From: Chloroflexota bacterium | GTDB lineage: Bacteria > Chloroflexota > Dehalococcoidia > SM23-28-2 > RBG-16-64-32 | Reading direction: 5' to 3' | Assembly: GCA_016190405.1 (NCBI GenBank) | Contig: JACPQO010000097.1 | Location: 1 to 17,986, forward strand | Length of the DNA: 17,986 nucleotides | Shown here: positions 14,970 through 17,986 of the stretch, one piece after another | Numbering within the stretch: the first letter of the stretch is position 1 | How the letters are laid out: every line of letters starts with the position of its first letter | Program-made: the position numbers and the translations under genes | Notes under the pieces: generated by a model | Databases searched by the model: none | What the model was told of the DNA's origin: nothing | What the model saw: the letters and a program-made list of their open reading frames with translations, nothing else

Positions 14970-15770
14970 CTGCCACGACAACGACTTAGGAAAAGACGGA
15001 AGGGCCCGGCCGATTTTCCCGGTCCCCGCAAAAGCAAGCCGCCGTTTCCCATAAACCTGATCTTCAACGTAAAGGCTTTCTATCTCTTCTTCATCGTCAT
15101 CATGATCGCCAGCCTGGCGGCCGTGGGGCTGGGAAGCTTTGGCGGGAGCAGCTCGTCGACCTTGCCGCCTCTGGTGGACGAGAGCCCCGCGGCCAGCGCG
15201 ACGCCCGCCGGCCTGTCGTTCCCCGATGGCCCCGCCTTGACCGGCGACTGGACACAACCGCACAAGGCGATCATCAAGACCAACAAGGGGGACATCGAGA
15301 TCGCGCTGGCCACGGACGCGCCGCAGGCCGTGAACAGCTTCGCCTACCTGGCCGGCAAGAGCTTCTACAACGGCACTTTCTTCTTCTACGTAGACCATGA
15401 CTTCGTCGCTCAGGCCGGTGACCCCACCTGCCGCGCTGACGCCGAGAACGTATGCAGCGGCGCCGGAGGCCCCGGCTACACCCTGCCGGTCGAGCAGACC
15501 CAGGAAGGGCACGAACAGTGGGCCGTGGTGGCGCCGGCCACGGCCGAGGGCCAGTCCGTGCACGGCAGCCAGTTCCGCATCCTGCTGCAGACGGACACGC
15601 GGCTGGACGGCAAGGAAACGGTGTTCGGCAAGGTTGTGAAGGGGCAGGAGATTCTTGAGGGGCTGCCCAACTTCACGCCCTGCTCGGTGGCGCAGACCAG
15701 CGGCTGCGTGGCGACGCCGGACCCCTCTGCGGCGCTGGTTATCGAGGAGGTTGAGATCCTGCCGGCGTAG
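14970..15770 (+). CDS. Membrane-anchored cyclophilin-type peptidyl-prolyl isomerase, CTG start
   Basis: This is a 266-residue protein with a very basic N-terminal tail (PRQRLRKRRKG), a transmembrane anchor (about 37-55; FYLFFIVIMIASLAAVGLG) and an extracytoplasmic cyclophilin domain (about 98-266). Family motifs include IIKTNKGDIEIAL, APQAVNSFAYLAGKSFYNG, FVAQAGDP, GGPGY, SQFRILLQ and VFGKVVKGQEILE. ATG 15102 would cut the anchor in half and lacks a ribosome-binding site; CTG 14970 has a near-perfect one and restores a normal type II anchor, so I prefer it. The catalytic FHRV of cyclophilins is FFYV here (Arg replaced by Tyr144-like position in TFFFYVDHDF), so isomerase activity is doubtful. 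Two Cys in CRADAENVC may form a disulfide. A folding or chaperone role outside the membrane is inference. Confidence 0.85.
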   Translation: MPRQRLRKRRKGPADFPGPRKSKPPFPINLIFNVKAFYLFFIVIMIASLAAVGLGSFGGSSSSTLPPLVDESPAASATPAGLSFPDGPALTGDWTQPHKAIIKTNKGDIEIALATDAPQAVNSFAYLAGKSFYNGTFFFYVDHDFVAQAGDPTCRADAENVCSGAGGPGYTLPVEQTQEGHEQWAVVAPATAEGQSVHGSQFRILLQTDTRLDGKETVFGKVVKGQEILEGLPNFTPCSVAQTSGCVATPDPSAALVIEEVEILPA

Positions 15771-15795
15771 GCGCGTCGGGATTATACAAACACTG

Positions 15796-15821
15796 AGGCC
15801 GGCCCACCGCGGGCCGGCCTT
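15796..15821. terminator. Strong hairpin between cyclophilin gene and tatA
   Basis: AGGCCGGCCC (15796-15805), a 5-base loop and GGGCCGGCCT (15811-15820) form a perfect 10-bp GC-rich stem between convergent genes. The plus-strand T-tract is very short; the minus-strand tail (CAGTGTTTGTA) is somewhat T-rich. It probably acts in both directions. Confidence 0.7.
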
Positions 15822-15853
15822 CCGCATTCTGAGTGGTCAGTTACTCGCTTGTC

Positions 15854-16123
15854 CTAGTGCTGGCTGTATTTCTTACCGTCGTCCCCGGATTCCGGTTTGG
15901 CGGCGTAGCCGGCGCCCTGGCTGCGGCTCTCCACCTTGGGCGCCTCCTTCTTCTCCCCCGGCTCTTCCTGGCCCTCCTTGATCTCGCGGCGGAACTCCCG
16001 GATGCCGCGACCGATCCCCTTGCCGATATCGCCGATGCGGCTGGCGCCGAAGAGGACGACAACGATGGCGAATATGATTAGGAGTTCAGGGGCGCCGAGG
16101 CTCTGGAAGATGAGGAACGGCAT
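15854..16123 (-). CDS. tatA: Sec-independent protein translocase subunit TatA
   Basis: TatA forms the channel that moves folded, twin-arginine-tagged proteins across the membrane. The 89-residue product has the family layout: a short N terminus, Glu in APELLII, one membrane helix (about 10-25), the FG hinge (LFGASRIGDIG), an amphipathic helix (KGIGRGIREFRREIKEG), and a charged, disordered tail. The common Lys-Leu-Pro after the hinge is replaced by SRIG. ATG 16123 has GGAG seven bases upstream (16131-16134); the frame is open to 16177 but that extension does not fit the family. It lies 60 bases downstream of a small membrane protein gene on the same strand. TatC is not in this window. Confidence 0.9.
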   Translation of the reverse strand: MPFLIFQSLGAPELLIIFAIVVVLFGASRIGDIGKGIGRGIREFRREIKEGQEEPGEKKEAPKVESRSQGAGYAAKPESGDDGKKYSQH

Positions 16124-16183
16124 GGCTTGTCTCCAACCTTTCGGGGCCAGCATACCACCAGGCCGCGACCCCGGCAACCGCCG

Positions 16184-16390
16184 TCATCCGGCGCCCCGCT
16201 CGATGGCGAACATCAAGACGAGAAAGACCAGGGTGGCGGCCAGGGCCGGCACCCCGATCTGCCACACCTCAGCGATGAGAAAGAAGGTTCCCAGGGCCGC
16301 ACTGATGCCGAGCCCTGTGATGATGAGGATGCGGGCCACGACGATACCCACAGGTATTGGCTTGGTCGGCGGGGTGGGCTCCTCTTGCAT
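16184..16390 (-). CDS. Small two-helix membrane protein, unknown
   Basis: This 68-residue protein has a proline-rich, acidic N terminus (QEEPTPPTKPIP), two predicted membrane helices (about 15-37, VVARILIITGLGISAALGTF, and about 45-63, IGVPALAATLVFLVLMFAI), and a short charged end. I do not recognise the family. ATG 16390 has no clear ribosome-binding site. It lies between the aldehyde dehydrogenase (156 bases upstream) and tatA (60 bases downstream) on one strand. Co-transcription with tatA is possible. Confidence 0.65.
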   Translation of the reverse strand: MQEEPTPPTKPIPVGIVVARILIITGLGISAALGTFFLIAEVWQIGVPALAATLVFLVLMFAIERGAG

Positions 16391-16498
16391 CGCTAGCGAG
16401 GCCCGCCCTTTCGGCTGCGCCTGAGTCCTACGAGCCGCGCTGACCCGCCGTGCCCCTGCCGGGCCTGGGCATTGCGGACCTTCGCCTGCACACGGGGA

Positions 16499-16549
16499 GG
16501 CGCCGGCCGGCGTTGAGGCCCACTGCTCCGGGGTGACACCGCGGCCTCA
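16499..16549 (-). terminator. Hairpins after the aldehyde dehydrogenase stop
   Basis: A 7-bp inverted repeat TGAGGCC/GGCCTCA (16514-16520 and 16543-16549) begins in the stop codon, followed by a 12-bp palindrome CGCCGGCCGGCG (16501-16512). There is no T-tract. The remaining bases to 16391 hold nothing I can name. Confidence 0.3.
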
Positions 16550-17986
16550 GCGATCGATCTGAGCTTTCTGGAGCCGGCCGGAGTAGTCGATGTACACGGT
16601 CTTCCACTCGGTGTAGGAGTCCAACGCTGCCTGGCCGGCCTCGCGGTGGCCGTTGCCGGTGCCGCGCGTGCCCCCGAAGGGGAGGTGGACCTCCGCGCCA
16701 ATAGTGCCGGCGTTTAGGTACACCATGCCCGTGGTTATGCGCTCCATGGCCCGGAACGCCTTGCTTAGGTCCGATGTGTAGATGGAGGTGACCAGCCCGT
16801 ATGGGACATCGTTGTTGATGGCGACCGCCTCTTCCAGGTCGGAGCAGGCGATAATGTCGGTGACCGGCCCGAAGATCTCTTCCTGGGCTATGCGCATGTG
16901 GGGCTGAACGTCAACCAAGACGGTGGGCTGGAAGAAGTAGCCCCTGTCCAGGCCGTTGCCGGTGGCGCGGGCGCCGCCGCAGGCCGCGCTGGCGCCCTCG
17001 TCGCGGCCGATCTCCATATAGCTCTGGATCTTCTCCAGTTGGGGCCGGTTGACCACGGGGCCCATCTCGCTGGTCGCGTCCAGGCCGTTGCCCAGGCGCA
17101 GGGCGCCGGCCCTGGCCACCAGGCGGTCAGTAAACGTTCCCACCAGTCGCTCCTGGACGATCATGCGGCTGGCCGCCGTGCAGCGCTGGCCGCTGGTCCC
17201 GAAGGCGCTCCAGACGGCGCCCTCAATGGCCAGGTCGACGTCGGCGTCGGCCAGCACGATGATGGCGTTCTTGCCGCCCATCTCCAGGTGGAGGCGCTTG
17301 CCGTTGCGACCGCAGTAGGCGGCGATCTCGCGGCCCACCTCCAGGGAGCCGGTGAAGGAGACCATGGCCACGCGCGGGTCCTCGACCAGGGCGGCGCCGG
17401 TCTGATCCTCGCCGAAGACCAGGTTGGCGACGCCCGCCGGCAGGCCCGCCTCCTCCAGGATACGCAGGAGGTTGTTGCCACTGAGGGGCGAGTAGGGCGA
17501 TGGCTTAAACACCACGGTGTTGCCGGTCACCAGGGCGGGCATCACTTTCCAGCAGGGGATGGCCAGGGGGAAGTTCCAGGGCGTGATGGCGGCGACGACG
17601 CCGTGGGGCTGGCGGACGGCCATGGCGAACTTGTTGGGCAGCTCGGCAGGGGTCGTATGACCGAACATGCGGCGGCCTTCGCCAGCGGCGTAGTAGGACA
17701 TATCGATGGCCTCCTGGACGTCGCCGCGGCCCTCCTTCAGGACCTTGCCCATCTCGATGGTGACGTCGCGGGCCAGGTCCTCCTTGCGGGCCAGCATTAT
17801 TTCGCCCGCTCGGAACAGTATCTCAGCCCGGCGGGGCGCCGGCGTACGGCGCCAGCCGTCCCCGGCCGCAACGGCGGCGGCCACGGCATCGGCGACATCC
17901 TGGGGGCCAGAGTCCGGAAAGCTGCCGATGATGTCGCCGGTGGCCGGATTCTCGCGCTGGAAGGACCTGTCGCTCTTGGGGAGGAC
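16547..17986 (-). CDS. NAD(P)-dependent aldehyde dehydrogenase, partial (5' end outside window)
   Basis: The frame runs to the right edge (visible start [20 protein letters not shown]), so only the extreme N terminus is missing; about 479 residues are seen. It belongs to the ALDH superfamily, oxidising an aldehyde to an acid with NAD(P). Motifs include [38 protein letters not shown], the general-base Glu in LEMGGKNA, the catalytic Cys in [12 protein letters not shown], and [12 protein letters not shown]. The C terminus ([31 protein letters not shown]) resembles 2,5-dioxovalerate or related semialdehyde dehydrogenases, but the substrate is uncertain. All catalytic residues are present. GTG 17884 is internal, since conserved ENPATG sequence continues upstream of it. 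Confidence 0.93.
   Translation of the reverse strand, partial: VLPKSDRSFQRENPATGDIIGSFPDSGPQDVADAVAAAVAAGDGWRRTPAPRRAEILFRAGEIMLARKEDLARDVTIEMGKVLKEGRGDVQEAIDMSYYAAGEGRRMFGHTTPAELPNKFAMAVRQPHGVVAAITPWNFPLAIPCWKVMPALVTGNTVVFKPSPYSPLSGNNLLRILEEAGLPAGVANLVFGEDQTGAALVEDPRVAMVSFTGSLEVGREIAAYCGRNGKRLHLEMGGKNAIIVLADADVDLAIEGAVWSAFGTSGQRCTAASRMIVQERLVGTFTDRLVARAGALRLGNGLDATSEMGPVVNRPQLEKIQSYMEIGRDEGASAACGGARATGNGLDRGYFFQPTVLVDVQPHMRIAQEEIFGPVTDIIACSDLEEAVAINNDVPYGLVTSIYTSDLSKAFRAMERITTGMVYLNAGTIGAEVHLPFGGTRGTGNGHREAGQAALDSYTEWKTVYIDYSGRLQKAQIDR

Noticed and set aside
14928..15827. Minus-strand frame of 299 residues opposite the cyclophilin
   Set aside because: Cyclophilin motifs on the plus strand account for the region; the minus frame is low-complexity Gly/Arg/Val.

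Overview
The window is GC-rich bacterial DNA with tightly packed genes on both strands. The gene content suggests a Chloroflexota (Dehalococcoidia-like) genome: an F420-type LLM oxidoreductase, a secreted CSLREA/beta-helix protein, a receptor Ser/Thr kinase with PKD-like and cohesin-like ectodomains, FHA proteins, and a membrane-anchored cyclophilin. The lineage is an inference from families, not from a marker gene. No rRNA, tRNA, CRISPR array, insertion sequence or phage gene was recognised.

Layout. 1-1443: the 3' part of an unrecognised gene, then an LLM-class oxidoreductase that looks leaderless. 1463-2347: a decayed acyl-CoA dehydrogenase with its N-terminal half missing and an in-frame amber stop, next to a rearranged-looking junction. 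2348-4840 (minus): a secreted CSLREA/beta-helix protein and an endonuclease/exonuclease/phosphatase-family enzyme whose ribosome-binding site lies in a hairpin. 4910-12761: a phospho-signalling island, made of a PP2C phosphatase, an FHA plus OmpR-type winged-helix regulator, a divergent receptor Ser/Thr kinase, and a convergent ABC transporter with three FHA domains. 12817-13440: a lipoprotein upstream of the transporter on the same strand. 13670-14539: a double hot-dog MaoC-like protein. 14567-14845: a small unknown protein. 14970-15770: a membrane-anchored cyclophilin, best read from a CTG start. 15854-17986 (minus): TatA, a small membrane protein, and a partial aldehyde dehydrogenase running off the right edge.

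The core system. Kinase (writer), PP2C (eraser), FHA-winged-helix protein (phospho-Thr reader that can bind DNA) and triple-FHA ABC transporter (phospho-Thr reader that moves a substrate) are adjacent. The arrangement recalls mycobacterial PknF/Rv1747 (kinase with FHA-ABC exporter) and EmbR (FHA with winged helix), here combined in one locus with a new kinase ectodomain. A short T-x-[LV]-A-P motif recurs in the interdomain linkers of the kinase and the transporter, and is a candidate phospho-acceptor site. TGACAA repeats in front of the phosphatase gene and a hairpin at the kinase transcription start are candidate control sites. The joint function is inference from domain content and gene order.
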